From NCBI RefSeq assembly GCF_024448165.1, contig NZ_JAMOLN010000028.1, positions 1 through 64,000 on the forward strand: 64,000 nt of DNA. The letters run 5' to 3'. The DNA is from Streptomyces longispororuber (GTDB lineage: Bacteria > Actinomycetota > Actinomycetes > Streptomycetales > Streptomycetaceae). This document shows positions 27,828-36,476 of this stretch, one piece after another (position 1 is the stretch's first letter; each line of letters begins with the position of its first letter). Position numbers and translations under genes: made by a program. The notes beneath the pieces were generated by a model that was not told the origin of the DNA, did no database searches, and saw only the letters and a program-made list of their open reading frames with translations.

Positions 27828-28514
27828 ATGCGCATTCCCGCGCACTCGGTATGCACAGCCATCCGCGACGACATCGTCGCGGGTGTCTACGAGCGCGGCG
27901 GCAGGCTCACCGAGGAACTGCTCGCGCGCCGCTACGGAGTCTCGCGCGTGCCGGTCCGCGAGGCGCTGCGCACCCTGGAGGCGGAGGGGTTCGTCGTCAC
28001 GCGCAGGCACGCGGGCGCGTGCGTGGCCGAGCCGACCGAGCGGGAGGCCGCCGACCTCCTGGAGATCCGCATGCTGCTCGAACCGCTGGGCGCCGCCCGT
28101 GCCGCGCAGCGCCGCACCGACGCCCACCTCAAGGTCCTGCGCGGCCTGGTCAGGCTGGGCCAGGAGCGGTCCAGGCGCGGTCAGAGCGAGGATCTGCGCT
28201 CGCTGGGCGGCTGGTTCCACGAGACGCTCGCCCAGGCCTCGGGCAGCCCCGGACTGATCGCCCTGCTCACCCAGCTGCGGCACAAGATCGCGTGGATGTA
28301 CGCCGTGGAGAGCCCGGCCCAGCCGGCCGAGTCCTGGGCCGAGCACGGCGCGATCGTGGACGCGGTGGCCCGCGGCGACGCCGAGCGGGCCCGCTCCCTG
28401 ACCGCGCTGCACACCGAACGGGCGACCGCGGCCCACCGGCTGCGGGTCCCCCGCGCGGGCGAGCGCGTGAGGACTTCGCAACATGCCGTAAACACGGCGG
28501 GCCTCCAGCATTAA
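27828..28514 (+). CDS. GntR/FadR-family transcriptional regulator
   Basis: The 228-residue regulator has a winged helix at residues 5-70 (SVCTAIRDDIVAGVYERGGR, then RRYGVSRVPVREALRTLEAE and RRHAGACVAEPT). An all-helical FCD domain follows to about residue 210. Residues of the FCD metal site (the helix with SLGGWFHETLAQASGS, and later WAEHGAIVDAVARGDAERAR) can be seen, so a carboxylate ligand is plausible. The ATG at 27828 follows AAGGCGGAGGTCGG. It stands alone between two other units. No operator was identified. Confidence 0.88.
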   Translation: MRIPAHSVCTAIRDDIVAGVYERGGRLTEELLARRYGVSRVPVREALRTLEAEGFVVTRRHAGACVAEPTEREAADLLEIRMLLEPLGAARAAQRRTDAHLKVLRGLVRLGQERSRRGQSEDLRSLGGWFHETLAQASGSPGLIALLTQLRHKIAWMYAVESPAQPAESWAEHGAIVDAVARGDAERARSLTALHTERATAAHRLRVPRAGERVRTSQHAVNTAGLQH

Positions 28515-28684
28515 CAGGGGAGCCGTATACAAAGGGATACGGTATTCGCCGCACGGCCGTGGAGTGATTTCCGCTGCCCATTCCGAGAATGGGTCCGGAT
28601 TTCGAGTTTCCGGTGCGATTGCTTTGTGTTGCCGTGCGTGCCGCATGAATTCCGTACCCGGTGTGAACCCGAAAGCGGAAACGA

Positions 28685-28722
28685 CAGAGCCGCGCGTCCC
28701 CGAAGGGAATCGCGCGGCTCTG
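28685..28722 (-). terminator. Terminator downstream of the HPr gene
   Basis: A perfect 12-bp stem (CAGAGCCGCGCG at 28685-28696 with 28711-28722) surrounds a 14-nt loop that can itself pair. It lies 13 nt beyond the stop of the minus-strand HPr gene. Confidence 0.8.
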
Positions 28723-28735
28723 CCGACCGATGGAG

Positions 28736-29017
28736 TCAGACGGTCTCGGGGAGCTCCTCGAGACCCTCGGCGACCAGCTTCGCCAGACGGTCGAGAGCGG
28801 CGTCCGCGCCCTCGGCGTCGGAGGCCAGGACGATCTCCTCGCCACCCTGGGCGCCCAGGCCGAGCACCGCGAGCATGGAGGCGGCGTTGACGGGGTTGCC
28901 GTCGGCCTTGGCGATCGTCAGGGGGACGCCGGCCGCCGTGGCCGCGCGGACGAAGATGGAGGCGGGGCGGGCGTGGAGGCCCTCGGCCCAGCCGACGTTG
29001 ACGCGGCGCTCAGCCAT
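28736..29017 (-). CDS. ptsH: Phosphocarrier protein HPr (PTS)
   Basis: The 93-residue HPr relays phosphate from enzyme I to the sugar-specific EIIA domains of the phosphotransferase system. The phosphorylated histidine is His15 in GLHARPAS. Ser47 in NAASMLAVLGLGA occupies the regulatory serine region known in Gram-positive HPr. The length is close to the usual 85-90 residues. The ATG (complement 29015-29017) is preceded by GAAGGG-type purines; the longer open frame to 29068 would add 17 residues not seen in the family. It is divergent from the acetyltransferase gene. No enzyme I gene is nearby. Confidence 0.94.
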   Translation of the reverse strand: MAERRVNVGWAEGLHARPASIFVRAATAAGVPLTIAKADGNPVNAASMLAVLGLGAQGGEEIVLASDAEGADAALDRLAKLVAEGLEELPETV

Positions 29018-29205
29018 GTGATGCTGCCCTTCAGGTGTCTCACGGTTGTCTAGACCATTCTCACACACCGTCGAACGTGCTCGACGCGGACCCGGGTCCC
29101 GTAAGGCAAGGGCCTCGGGTCCCCCTCAGCCTGCCTCCCACACGCGCGGGACGCGACCCGTACCACCGGCACACGCTTGTCGGTGACCCGCCCTACTCTT
29201 GCGGC

Positions 29206-32019
29206 ATGGAGACCCCGTCGGACCGGCACGCCTACCCCGCCCACTGGGAGGCCGACGTGGTGCTGCGGGACGGCGGCACCGCGCGGATCAGGCCCATCAC
29301 CACCGAGGACGCCGACCGCCTGACCAGCTTCTACGAGCAGGTCTCGGACGAGTCGAAGTACTACCGCTTCTTCGCGCCCTACCCACGCCTGTCCGCGAAG
29401 GACGTCCACCGCTTCACCCATCACGACTACGTGGACCGGGTCGGCCTGGCCGTCACCGTGGGCGGCGAGTTCATCGCGACCGTGCGCTACGACCGGATCG
29501 ACGCACGGGGCATGCCCGCGTCCGCGCCCGCCGACGAGGCGGAGGTCGCCTTCCTCGTGCAGGACGCCCACCAGGGGCGCGGCGTCGCGTCCGCCCTGCT
29601 GGAGCACATCGCCGCGGTCGCCCGTGAGCGCGGCATCCGCCGGTTCGCCGCGGAGGTGCTGCCCGCCAACACCAAGATGATCAAGGTGTTCCGGGATGCC
29701 GGGTACACCCAGAAGCGCAGCTTCGAGGACGGCGTCGTCCGCCTGGAGTTCGACCTGGAGCCCACCGAGGCGTCGCTCGCCGTGCAGCGCGCCCGCGAAC
29801 AGCGCGCCGAGGCCCGCTCCGTGCACCGCCTCCTCGCGCCCGGATCCGTCGCCGTGATCGGCGTGGGCCGCGCACGAGGAGGCGTGGGGCGCAGCGTTCT
29901 CGACAACCTGAAGGACGCGGGCTTCACCGGCCGCCTGTATGCGGTGAACAAGGCGTTCCCCGACGACCTCACCGACATCGACGGCGTCCCCGCCCACCGC
30001 TCCGTACGGGACATGGACCCGGCCGACCACGTCGACCTGGCCGTCGTCGCCGTGCCCGCGCCGGACGTCCCCGAGGTCGTCGCCGAGTGCGGCGAGCGCG
30101 GCGTCCAGGGACTGGTCGTGGTCTCCGCCGGATACGCCGAGAGCGGCGCCGAGGGCCGCGAGCGCCAGCGCGAACTGGTCCGCCAGGCCCGCACCTACGG
30201 GATGCGCATCGTCGGACCGAACGCCTTCGGGATCGTGAACACCTCGCCCGACGTGCGGCTCAACGCCTCACTGGCCCCCGAGATGCCGCGCCCCGGCCGC
30301 ATCGGCCTGTTCACCCAGTCCGGTGCCATCGGCATCGCGCTCCTGTCGCGCCTGCACCGGCGCGGCGGCGGAGTCACCGGGGTCACCGGCGTCTCCACCT
30401 TCGTCTCCGCGGGCAACCGCGCCGACGTCTCCGGGAACGACGTCCTCCAGTACTGGTACGACGACCCGGACACCGACGTCGCCCTCATGTACCTCGAATC
30501 GATCGGCAACCCGCGCAAGTTCACCCGCCTCGCCCGCCGCACCGCCGCCGCCAAGCCGCTCGTCGTCGTCCAGGGCGCCCGGCACAGCGGCATCGCACCC
30601 ACCGGACACGCGGTCCGCGCCACCCGCCTCCCGTACGCCACCGTCTCCGCGCTGCTGCGCCAGGCGGGCGTCATCCGCGTCGACACGATCACCGAACTCG
30701 TGGACACCGGGCTCCTGCTGGCGCGCCAGCCGCTGCCCGCGGGCCCGCGCGTCGCCATCCTCGGCAACTCCGAGTCGCTCGGCCTGCTCACCTACGACGT
30801 GTGCCTCTCCGAAGGGCTGCGCCCCAAGCCCCCGAGGGACCTGACCACCGCCGCGTCCGCGGCGGACTTCCGCGCCGCCCTCGAAGAGGCCCTGGCCGAC
30901 GACAAGACCGACGCCGTCGTCGTCACCGCCATGCCGGCCGTGGGCGAGGACTCCACCGAGGACGCGGAGCTGGCCGCCGCCCTGAGCAAGGCCGCCGCCA
31001 CCGCCCCCACGAAGCCGGTGCTCGTCGTCCACGTGGAGCTCGGCGGCCTGGCCGAGGCGCTCTCCGCCGCGGCCAGCACGGGACCCAACGCGCCCGAGGC
31101 GCCCCGGCCGGCCCAGACCGCCCCCGAGGCGCCGGAAGGCACCCCGCGCCTCATCCCCGCCTACCCCGCGGCCGAGCGCGCCGTCCACGCCCTCTCCGAA
31201 GTGGCCAAGTACGCGCAATGGCGGCGGGACGCGGCCGAGCCCGGCAAGGTGCCCGAGTACGACGGCATCGACGAGCAGGGTGCCGCCGCCCTGATCACCG
31301 AACTGCTCGCGAAGGAGGACGACCCGCGCGGCCTCGACCTCGCCCCGGCCGACGCCCGCGAGCTGCTCTCCCGCTACGGCATCGACGTACGCCGCACGCT
31401 GCCCGCCCCGGACACCGATGAGGCCGCGCAGGCCGCGCGCACCCTCGGCTACCCCGTGGCCCTGAAGACGACGGCCCCGCACCTGCGGCACCGCGCCGAC
31501 CTGGGCGGCGTACGCCTCGACCTGGCCGACGAGACCGACCTGCGGCGGGCCTACGAAGAGCTGACCGAACACCTCGGCAAGCCCGCCGAGCTGCGGCCCG
31601 TCGTCCAGGCGATGGCGCCGCGCGGGGTCGACACCGTGGTCCGCGCCGTCATCGACCCGGCGGCCGGGGCGGTGCTCTCCTTCGGGCTGGCCGGCGCGGC
31701 CTCCGAGCTGCTCGGCGACACCGCCCACCGGCTGATCCCGGTGACCGACCGGGACGCCCAGTCGATCGTCCGCTCCATCAAGACGGCCCCGATCCTGTTC
31801 GGCTGGCGCGGCGCCGCCCCCGTCGACACGCCCGCCCTGGAAGAACTGCTGCAGCGCGTGTCCCGGCTCGTCGACGACCACCCCGAGGTCGTCGGCGTCG
31901 CCCTCGAACCGGTCGTCGTCGCTCAGCACGGACTGACCGTGCTGGGCGCCTCCGTCCGGCTCGCGCCACCGCCCGCCCGCGACGACCTCGGACCCCGCAC
32001 GCTGCCCGTCGCGTACTGA
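29206..32019 (+). CDS. GNAT acetyltransferase fused to acyl-CoA synthetase (NDP-forming) domains, Pat-like
   Basis: The 937-residue fusion protein begins with a GNAT domain (residues 10-175; acetyl-CoA motif QDAHQGRGVASALLEH). A CoA-binding domain follows (SVAVIGVGRARGGVGRSVLD), then succinyl-CoA-ligase-like domains (GPNAFGIVNTSPDV, LFTQSGAIGIALLSR). An Ala/Pro-rich linker near 625-650 precedes an ATP-grasp domain (YPVALKTTAPHLRHRADLGG). Pat-type enzymes acetylate lysines, for example of acetyl-CoA synthetase, and the synthetase part serves as a sensor. Here GNAT comes first, as I recall for S. lividans PatA and opposite to Salmonella Pat. The phospho-histidine segment usually written SHTGA reads PTGHAVRATR, so ligase activity may be lost. 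The ATG at 29206 has no strong ribosome binding site. Confidence 0.9.
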   Translation: METPSDRHAYPAHWEADVVLRDGGTARIRPITTEDADRLTSFYEQVSDESKYYRFFAPYPRLSAKDVHRFTHHDYVDRVGLAVTVGGEFIATVRYDRIDARGMPASAPADEAEVAFLVQDAHQGRGVASALLEHIAAVARERGIRRFAAEVLPANTKMIKVFRDAGYTQKRSFEDGVVRLEFDLEPTEASLAVQRAREQRAEARSVHRLLAPGSVAVIGVGRARGGVGRSVLDNLKDAGFTGRLYAVNKAFPDDLTDIDGVPAHRSVRDMDPADHVDLAVVAVPAPDVPEVVAECGERGVQGLVVVSAGYAESGAEGRERQRELVRQARTYGMRIVGPNAFGIVNTSPDVRLNASLAPEMPRPGRIGLFTQSGAIGIALLSRLHRRGGGVTGVTGVSTFVSAGNRADVSGNDVLQYWYDDPDTDVALMYLESIGNPRKFTRLARRTAAAKPLVVVQGARHSGIAPTGHAVRATRLPYATVSALLRQAGVIRVDTITELVDTGLLLARQPLPAGPRVAILGNSESLGLLTYDVCLSEGLRPKPPRDLTTAASAADFRAALEEALADDKTDAVVVTAMPAVGEDSTEDAELAAALSKAAATAPTKPVLVVHVELGGLAEALSAAASTGPNAPEAPRPAQTAPEAPEGTPRLIPAYPAAERAVHALSEVAKYAQWRRDAAEPGKVPEYDGIDEQGAAALITELLAKEDDPRGLDLAPADARELLSRYGIDVRRTLPAPDTDEAAQAARTLGYPVALKTTAPHLRHRADLGGVRLDLADETDLRRAYEELTEHLGKPAELRPVVQAMAPRGVDTVVRAVIDPAAGAVLSFGLAGAASELLGDTAHRLIPVTDRDAQSIVRSIKTAPILFGWRGAAPVDTPALEELLQRVSRLVDDHPEVVGVALEPVVVAQHGLTVLGASVRLAPPPARDDLGPRTLPVAY

Positions 32020-32101
32020 CCGACACGCCCGGGAAACGCCCCCACCGAGGGTTATCCACAGGGGCAACGGCAGTCTCTTCCCGGGCCTTAGGATGGACCC
32101 C

Positions 32102-32689
32102 ATGGCCAAGACCAGTACGACGACCCAAGGGCTGCGAGCGGCGATCGAGCGCAGCGGCTACTACCCGGCCCTCGTGGCCGAGGCGGTGGAGGCCGCGGTC
32201 GGCGGCGAGCCCATCTCGTCGTACCTCGTGCACCAGGAGACCACGTTCGACGCGAACGAGGTCCGCCGGCACGTCACCGTCCTGGTCCTGACCGATACCC
32301 GCTTCATCGTCAGCCACACCGACGAGCAGGCGGCCGACACCACGTCCCCGACGCCGTACGCGACGACGTCCACCGAGTCCGTGAAGATCGGCCGGATCTC
32401 GTCGGTCGTGCTCAGCCGCGTCGTCGCCAACCCGGAGAAGTACGTCCCGGGCACCCTGCCCCGCGAGGTCGTCCTCACCATCGGCTGGGGCGCCGTCTCC
32501 CGCATCGACCTGGAGCCCGCGGCCTGCGGCGACCCCAACTGCGAGGCGGACCACGGCTACACGGGCAGCTCGACCGCCGACGACCTGAGCCTGCGCGTCA
32601 GCGAGGCGGGCGACGGCCCGGAGACCGTCCGGCAGGCGCTGGCCTTCGCCCAGGCGCTGTCCGAGGCCACCGCGGACGCGGGACGCTGA
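32102..32689 (+). CDS. DUF5998 family hypothetical protein
   Basis: The 195-residue soluble protein is conserved in actinobacteria and matches what I recall as DUF5998. Segments include LRAAIERSGYYPALVAEAVE, VTVLVLTDTRFIVSHTDEQA and the two-cysteine loop PAACGDPNCEADHGYTG. No catalytic motif is recognised. The gene overlaps the following phosphodiesterase-like gene by one base (TGATG), and the pair is almost certainly co-translated, which hints at a shared process. The ATG at 32102 is preferred over that at 32093 because AGGA lies 8 nt upstream of it. Confidence 0.78.
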   Translation: MAKTSTTTQGLRAAIERSGYYPALVAEAVEAAVGGEPISSYLVHQETTFDANEVRRHVTVLVLTDTRFIVSHTDEQAADTTSPTPYATTSTESVKIGRISSVVLSRVVANPEKYVPGTLPREVVLTIGWGAVSRIDLEPAACGDPNCEADHGYTGSSTADDLSLRVSEAGDGPETVRQALAFAQALSEATADAGR

Positions 32690-33876
32690 TGACGCAGGCC
32701 GCCTGGGACGACGTAGAGCCGCTGCCCGTCCACTCCGCTCCCGTCCCGGCGTACGGCACCGGATCGCTCGCCGACCTGCTGCCCACCCTCGGCGCCCACC
32801 TGGGCGTCCCCGACTGCACGGCCGCGATCCCGGAGCTCGCTCCGGTCGACCGCGCCTGCGTCTTCCTCATCGACGGCCTCGGCTGGGAGCAGCTGAAGGC
32901 GCATCCGGACGAGGCCCCGTTCCTGAGCTCGCTCATAGCGTCCTCGCGCGGCGGCACCGGACGGCCGATCACCGCCGGATACCCGGCGACCACCGCCACC
33001 TCCCTCGCCTCCGTCGGCACGGGCCTGCCGCCCGGCGCCCACGGCCTGCCGGGCTACACCGTGCGCAACCCGGACACCGGCGCCCTGATGAACCAGCTCC
33101 GCTGGAACCCGTGGACGAAGCCGCAGACCTGGCAGCCGTACCCGACGATCTTCCAGCGGGCCCACGCGGCCGGCGTGCACACGGCCCAGGTCTCCGCCCC
33201 CGCCTTCGAGTCGACGCCGCTCACCAAGATCGCCCTGAGTGGCGGTACCTTCTACGGGCGCCTCTCCGGCGAGGACCGCATGGACCTGGCCGCCGAGCAA
33301 CTGGCGGCGGGGGACCGGTCGTTGGTCTACACGTATTACAGCGAGGTCGACGGCAAGGGGCACCGCTTCGGCCTCGACTCCGACGCCTGGCGCGGCCAGC
33401 TCATGTACGTGGACCGGCTCGCCCAGCGCCTCGCCGAGCAACTCCCGCCGCGCAGCGCCCTGTACGTGACCGCCGACCACGGCATGGTCGACATCGCCTT
33501 CGACGAGCAGTCCCGGATCGACTTCGACGAGGACTGGGAACTGCGCGCGGGCGTCGCCCTGTTGGGCGGCGAGGGCAGGGCCCGCCACGTGTACGCGGTG
33601 CCGGGCGCGCAGGGCGACGTCCTGGCCGTGTGGCGCGAGGTCCTCGGCGAGCAGTTCTGGATCGCGAGCCGGGACGAGGCGATCGCGGCCGGCTGGTTCG
33701 GCCCGCACGTCGACGAGCGGGTGTACGAGCGCCTCGGCGACGTGATCGCCGCGGCCCGTGACGACGTGGTCATCATCGCCTCGCAGACCGAGCCGAAGGA
33801 ATCCCTGATGGTGGGCAACCACGGCTCCATGACTCCGGCGGAACAGCTCGTACCGCTCCTCGAAGTACGTTCCTGA
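32689..33876 (+). CDS. Alkaline phosphatase superfamily (nucleotide pyrophosphatase/phosphodiesterase-like)
   Basis: The 395-residue protein is of the type I phosphodiesterase/nucleotide pyrophosphatase fold. Metal-binding residues are visible in RACVFLIDGLGWEQL (Asp), the nucleophile region GYPATTATSLASVGTGLPPG (Thr), TYYSEVDGKGHRFG (Asp/His) and YVTADHGMVDI (Asp-His). A final GNHGSMTPAEQ supplies the last His. No signal peptide is seen, so it is cytoplasmic. The substrate (a nucleotide, phospholipid or sugar phosphate) cannot be told. Coupled to the DUF5998 gene upstream and followed at 66 bp by thymidine kinase. Confidence 0.88.
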   Translation: MTQAAWDDVEPLPVHSAPVPAYGTGSLADLLPTLGAHLGVPDCTAAIPELAPVDRACVFLIDGLGWEQLKAHPDEAPFLSSLIASSRGGTGRPITAGYPATTATSLASVGTGLPPGAHGLPGYTVRNPDTGALMNQLRWNPWTKPQTWQPYPTIFQRAHAAGVHTAQVSAPAFESTPLTKIALSGGTFYGRLSGEDRMDLAAEQLAAGDRSLVYTYYSEVDGKGHRFGLDSDAWRGQLMYVDRLAQRLAEQLPPRSALYVTADHGMVDIAFDEQSRIDFDEDWELRAGVALLGGEGRARHVYAVPGAQGDVLAVWREVLGEQFWIASRDEAIAAGWFGPHVDERVYERLGDVIAAARDDVVIIASQTEPKESLMVGNHGSMTPAEQLVPLLEVRS

Positions 33877-33942
33877 CGCCGCCCCGCTCCGACCGCCCCG
33901 CCTCCCCACCCCTTCCTTCACCCGAAAGGTGCTCGACTCCCC

Positions 33943-34596
33943 ATGCCCGAGCTGGTGTTCTTCTCCGGAACCATGGACTGCGGAAAGAGCACCCTGGCTC
34001 TGCAGATCGAGCACAACCGGTCCGCCCGCGGCCTGCAGGGCATGATCTTCACCCGCGACGACCGGGCCGGCGAGGGAAAGCTCTCCTCGCGCCTCGGCCT
34101 GGTCACCGACGCCGTCGAGGTCGCCGACGACCTGGATGTGTACGCGTACGTCGTCGAGCACCTCTCGCAGGGCGGCAAGGTGGACTACGTGATCGCGGAC
34201 GAGGCGCAGTTCCTCGCGCCCGGCCAGATCGACCAGCTGGCCCGCGTCGTCGACGACCTCGACCTGGACGTCTTCGCCTTCGGCATCACCACCGACTTCC
34301 GCTCCAAGCTGTTCCCCGGCTCGCAGCGCCTGGTCGAACTCGCGGACCGGGTGGAGACGCTGCAGGTCGAGGCCATGTGCTGGTGCGGGGCACGGGCCAC
34401 GCACAACGCGCGCACCGTGGGCGGCGAGATGGTGGTCGAGGGCGAGCAGGTCGTCGTCGGTGACGTCGGGACGCCCGTCGAGACGGTCGGGTACGAGGTG
34501 CTGTGCCGCAGGCACCACCGCAAGCGGATGACCAGCGCCTCCGCGCGAGCCGCCGCGCTGTCGCCGGACGTGCTGCCGGTGACTTCCTCGGCCTGA
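33943..34596 (+). CDS. tdk: Thymidine kinase
   Basis: The 217-residue type II thymidine kinase phosphorylates thymidine to dTMP in the salvage pathway. Motifs: P-loop GTMDCGKST at 9-17; DEAQFLAPGQIDQL (Walker B); the lasso-loop zinc cysteines in EAMCWCGARATHNAR and VLCRRHHRKR; and the thymidine-contacting GDVGTPVETVGYE. The ATG at 33943 lies behind CGAAAGGTG. The end is unusual: the last residues (VTSSA) and the TGA stop are encoded by the first units of a 14-bp tandem repeat that continues 136 bp beyond the gene, so the C-terminus may vary between strains. Confidence 0.94.
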   Translation: MPELVFFSGTMDCGKSTLALQIEHNRSARGLQGMIFTRDDRAGEGKLSSRLGLVTDAVEVADDLDVYAYVVEHLSQGGKVDYVIADEAQFLAPGQIDQLARVVDDLDLDVFAFGITTDFRSKLFPGSQRLVELADRVETLQVEAMCWCGARATHNARTVGGEMVVEGEQVVVGDVGTPVETVGYEVLCRRHHRKRMTSASARAAALSPDVLPVTSSA

Positions 34597-34732
34597 CTTC
34601 CTCGGCCTGACTTCCTTGGCCTGACTTCCTCGGCCTGACTTCCTTGGCCTGACTTCCTTGGCGTGACCTCTCCGGCCTGACCTCTTCGGCCTGATCTCCT
34701 GCGCCTGGCCTCCTGCGCCTGACTTCCTGCGC
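34579..34732. repeat. Eleven-copy 14-bp tandem repeat
   Basis: The unit is CTGACTTCCTCGGC. Copies start every 14 bp from 34579 to 34719. The first six are nearly identical, differing only at one C/T position (CTCGGC or CTTGGC) and in the first base of copy 1; copies 7-11 are more diverged (for example CTGACCTCTTCGGC, CTGATCTCCTGCGC). It begins inside tdk and fills the gap to the convergent iclR gene. It is strongly strand-biased in pyrimidines. No palindrome is present, so it is not an obvious terminator. Confidence 0.92.
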
Positions 34733-34759
34733 CTGACCAGGTCGGCTCGGCCTCGCCGG

Positions 34760-35482
34760 TCAGACGCCGCCGCGCAGCAGCCGGGACAGGCCCAGGGCCG
34801 CCGTCCGCACCGCGGGGGCCAGTTGGGCGGGCCGGTAACGGGCCCGTGGCACCGCCACGGAGAGCGCCGCGACGGCGGTGCCGCCCGCGAACACCGGCGC
34901 GGCGATGCAGCTGACGTCCTCCGCCGCCTCCCGCTCCTCGTAGGCGAGACCCGAGACCTGCGTCTTCTCCAGCGCCGTGCGCAGCTGCTCCGGATCGGTG
35001 ATCGAGTACGGGGTGAGGCTGGGCAGCGGGTGCGACAGCACCTCCTCGGTGAGCTCGGCGCCCGAGAACGCGAGCAGCGCCTTGCCGACTCCGGTGCAGG
35101 TCAGCGGGAGGCTGCCGCCGATCCGGGAGGGCAGCCACGGGGAGTCGTGGCCGTGGATGCGCTCCAGGTACACCACTTCCAGCCCCTCGCGCACGCCCAG
35201 GTGGACCGTCTCGTGCGTGGCCTCGAAGAGGTCCTGGAGGAACGGCAGCGCCGTCTCCCGCAGATCGCGGCGGCCCGGCACCAGCGAACCGAGCTCGAAC
35301 AGCTTCGCGCCGAGCCGGTAGTACGGACCCGAGCGCTCCAGCCAGCCGAGCCGGACCAGATCCGCCGTGAGCCGGTGGGCCGTGGGCTTGGCCAGACCGG
35401 TCCTCTCCACGAGTTCCGACAGGCGGAACGGGCCGCCGCCCGGCAGGAAGCTTTCCAGGATCAGGGCGGACTTCTGCAACAT
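34760..35482 (-). CDS. IclR-family regulator of the adjacent catabolic operon
   Basis: The 240-residue protein has an N-terminal winged helix (LQKSALILESFLPGGGPFRL, then SELVERTGLAKPTAHRLTAD) and a C-terminal IclR effector domain with VHLGVREGLEVVYLERIHGH and LTCTGVGKALLAFSGAEL. IclR proteins bind small aromatic or aliphatic acids. It is divergent from the hydratase-dehydrogenase-aldolase operon, and a perfect 23-bp palindrome lies 12-35 bp upstream of its start. The ATG (complement 35480-35482) follows GAGGGCGGC; a GTG 27 bp upstream overlaps the palindrome and is less likely. It very probably controls that operon and itself. Confidence 0.9.
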   Translation of the reverse strand: MLQKSALILESFLPGGGPFRLSELVERTGLAKPTAHRLTADLVRLGWLERSGPYYRLGAKLFELGSLVPGRRDLRETALPFLQDLFEATHETVHLGVREGLEVVYLERIHGHDSPWLPSRIGGSLPLTCTGVGKALLAFSGAELTEEVLSHPLPSLTPYSITDPEQLRTALEKTQVSGLAYEEREAAEDVSCIAAPVFAGGTAVAALSVAVPRARYRPAQLAPAVRTAALGLSRLLRGGV

Positions 35483-35494
35483 GTTGCCGCCCTC

Positions 35495-35517
35495 GTTGTT
35501 CCGTGTCACGGAACAAC
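35495..35517. promoter_or_regulatory. Perfect palindrome, probable IclR operator
   Basis: GTTGTTCCGTG at 35495-35505 and CACGGAACAAC at 35507-35517 are exact inverted repeats around a single central T. The site is in the divergent region between the iclR start (35482) and the hydratase start (35667). Downstream of it, in the hydratase leader, CCGGAGA is repeated three times (35548-35593) and a pyrimidine-rich tract follows at 35596-35646. Confidence 0.75.
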
Positions 35518-35666
35518 TTTTGCCCCTTCCTCGTGTCGTTGTCTATACCGGAGATCACCGCCGGAGACTTCACCCGGTGACTCCGGCCGGAGATTTCCCC
35601 ACCCGCTCCACCCGCTCCACCCGTTCCTTCCGTTCCTTCCTCTTCTGGATTCCTTGGAGGTCGCCC

Positions 35667-36476
35667 ATGTCGCAGGACGTCCCCCCGGCGGTGGTCAAGG
35701 CCGCCGACGCGCTGGCCGAGGCCACTCGCACCCGGGTTCCCTGTCCGCCCGTACGTCCGCTGTTCGCGGACGGCGACGTGGAGACGGCGTACGTCGTGCA
35801 GCGCCTGAACGTGCAGCGCGCACTGACCGCCGGACGCCGGATCGTCGGCCGCAAGATCGGGCTCACCTCGCCCGCCGTGCAGGCCCAGCTCGGTGTCGAC
35901 CGGCCGGACTTCGGCGCCCTGTTCGCCGACATGGAGGTCGCCCAGGGCGGTGAGGTACCCGCAGGGGCGCTGCTCCAGCCGAAGGTGGAGGCCGAGGTCG
36001 CCCTCGTCCTCGCCCACGACCTGCCGCACCGCGAGTGCACCGTCGCCGACGTGCTGCGCGCCGTCGACTTCGCGCTGCCCGCCCTGGAGATCGTCGACAG
36101 CCGCATCGCCGGCTGGGACATCTCCATCGTCGACACCGTCGCCGACAACGCCTCCTGCGGTCTCTACGTGCTCGGCGGTACGCCCGTCCCGCTGACCGGC
36201 CTCGACCTGCGCGCCGTGGAGATGACCATGACCCGCGCCGGGGAGACCGTGTCCCGCGGCACCGGCGCCGACTGCCTCGGCAGCCCGCTCAACGCGGCCG
36301 CCTGGCTGGCCGGTGCCCTGGCCGAGCGCGGCGACCCGCTGCGCGCCGGTGACGTGGTGCTGACCGGTGCGCTCGGCCCGATGGTGCCCGCCGCCCCCGA
36401 CGACACGTTCGAGGCCACCATCACCGGCCTCGGCTCCGTCCAGGTCACCTTCGCGGCACAGGGAGAAGAGAAGTGA
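35667..36476 (+). CDS. 2-keto-4-pentenoate hydratase (MhpD/DmpE type)
   Basis: The 269-residue enzyme of the fumarylacetoacetase-like superfamily adds water to 2-hydroxypenta-2,4-dienoate (or its keto form) to give 4-hydroxy-2-oxovalerate in meta-cleavage pathways. Visible core: [36 protein letters not shown] with the metal-binding Glu residues, and [20 protein letters not shown]. Length is typical (about 260-270). The ATG at 35667 follows TTGGAGGTCGCC. It overlaps the next gene by 4 bp (GTGA), as the operon order hydratase-dehydrogenase-aldolase demands. Confidence 0.93.
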   Translation: MSQDVPPAVVKAADALAEATRTRVPCPPVRPLFADGDVETAYVVQRLNVQRALTAGRRIVGRKIGLTSPAVQAQLGVDRPDFGALFADMEVAQGGEVPAGALLQPKVEAEVALVLAHDLPHRECTVADVLRAVDFALPALEIVDSRIAGWDISIVDTVADNASCGLYVLGGTPVPLTGLDLRAVEMTMTRAGETVSRGTGADCLGSPLNAAAWLAGALAERGDPLRAGDVVLTGALGPMVPAAPDDTFEATITGLGSVQVTFAAQGEEK

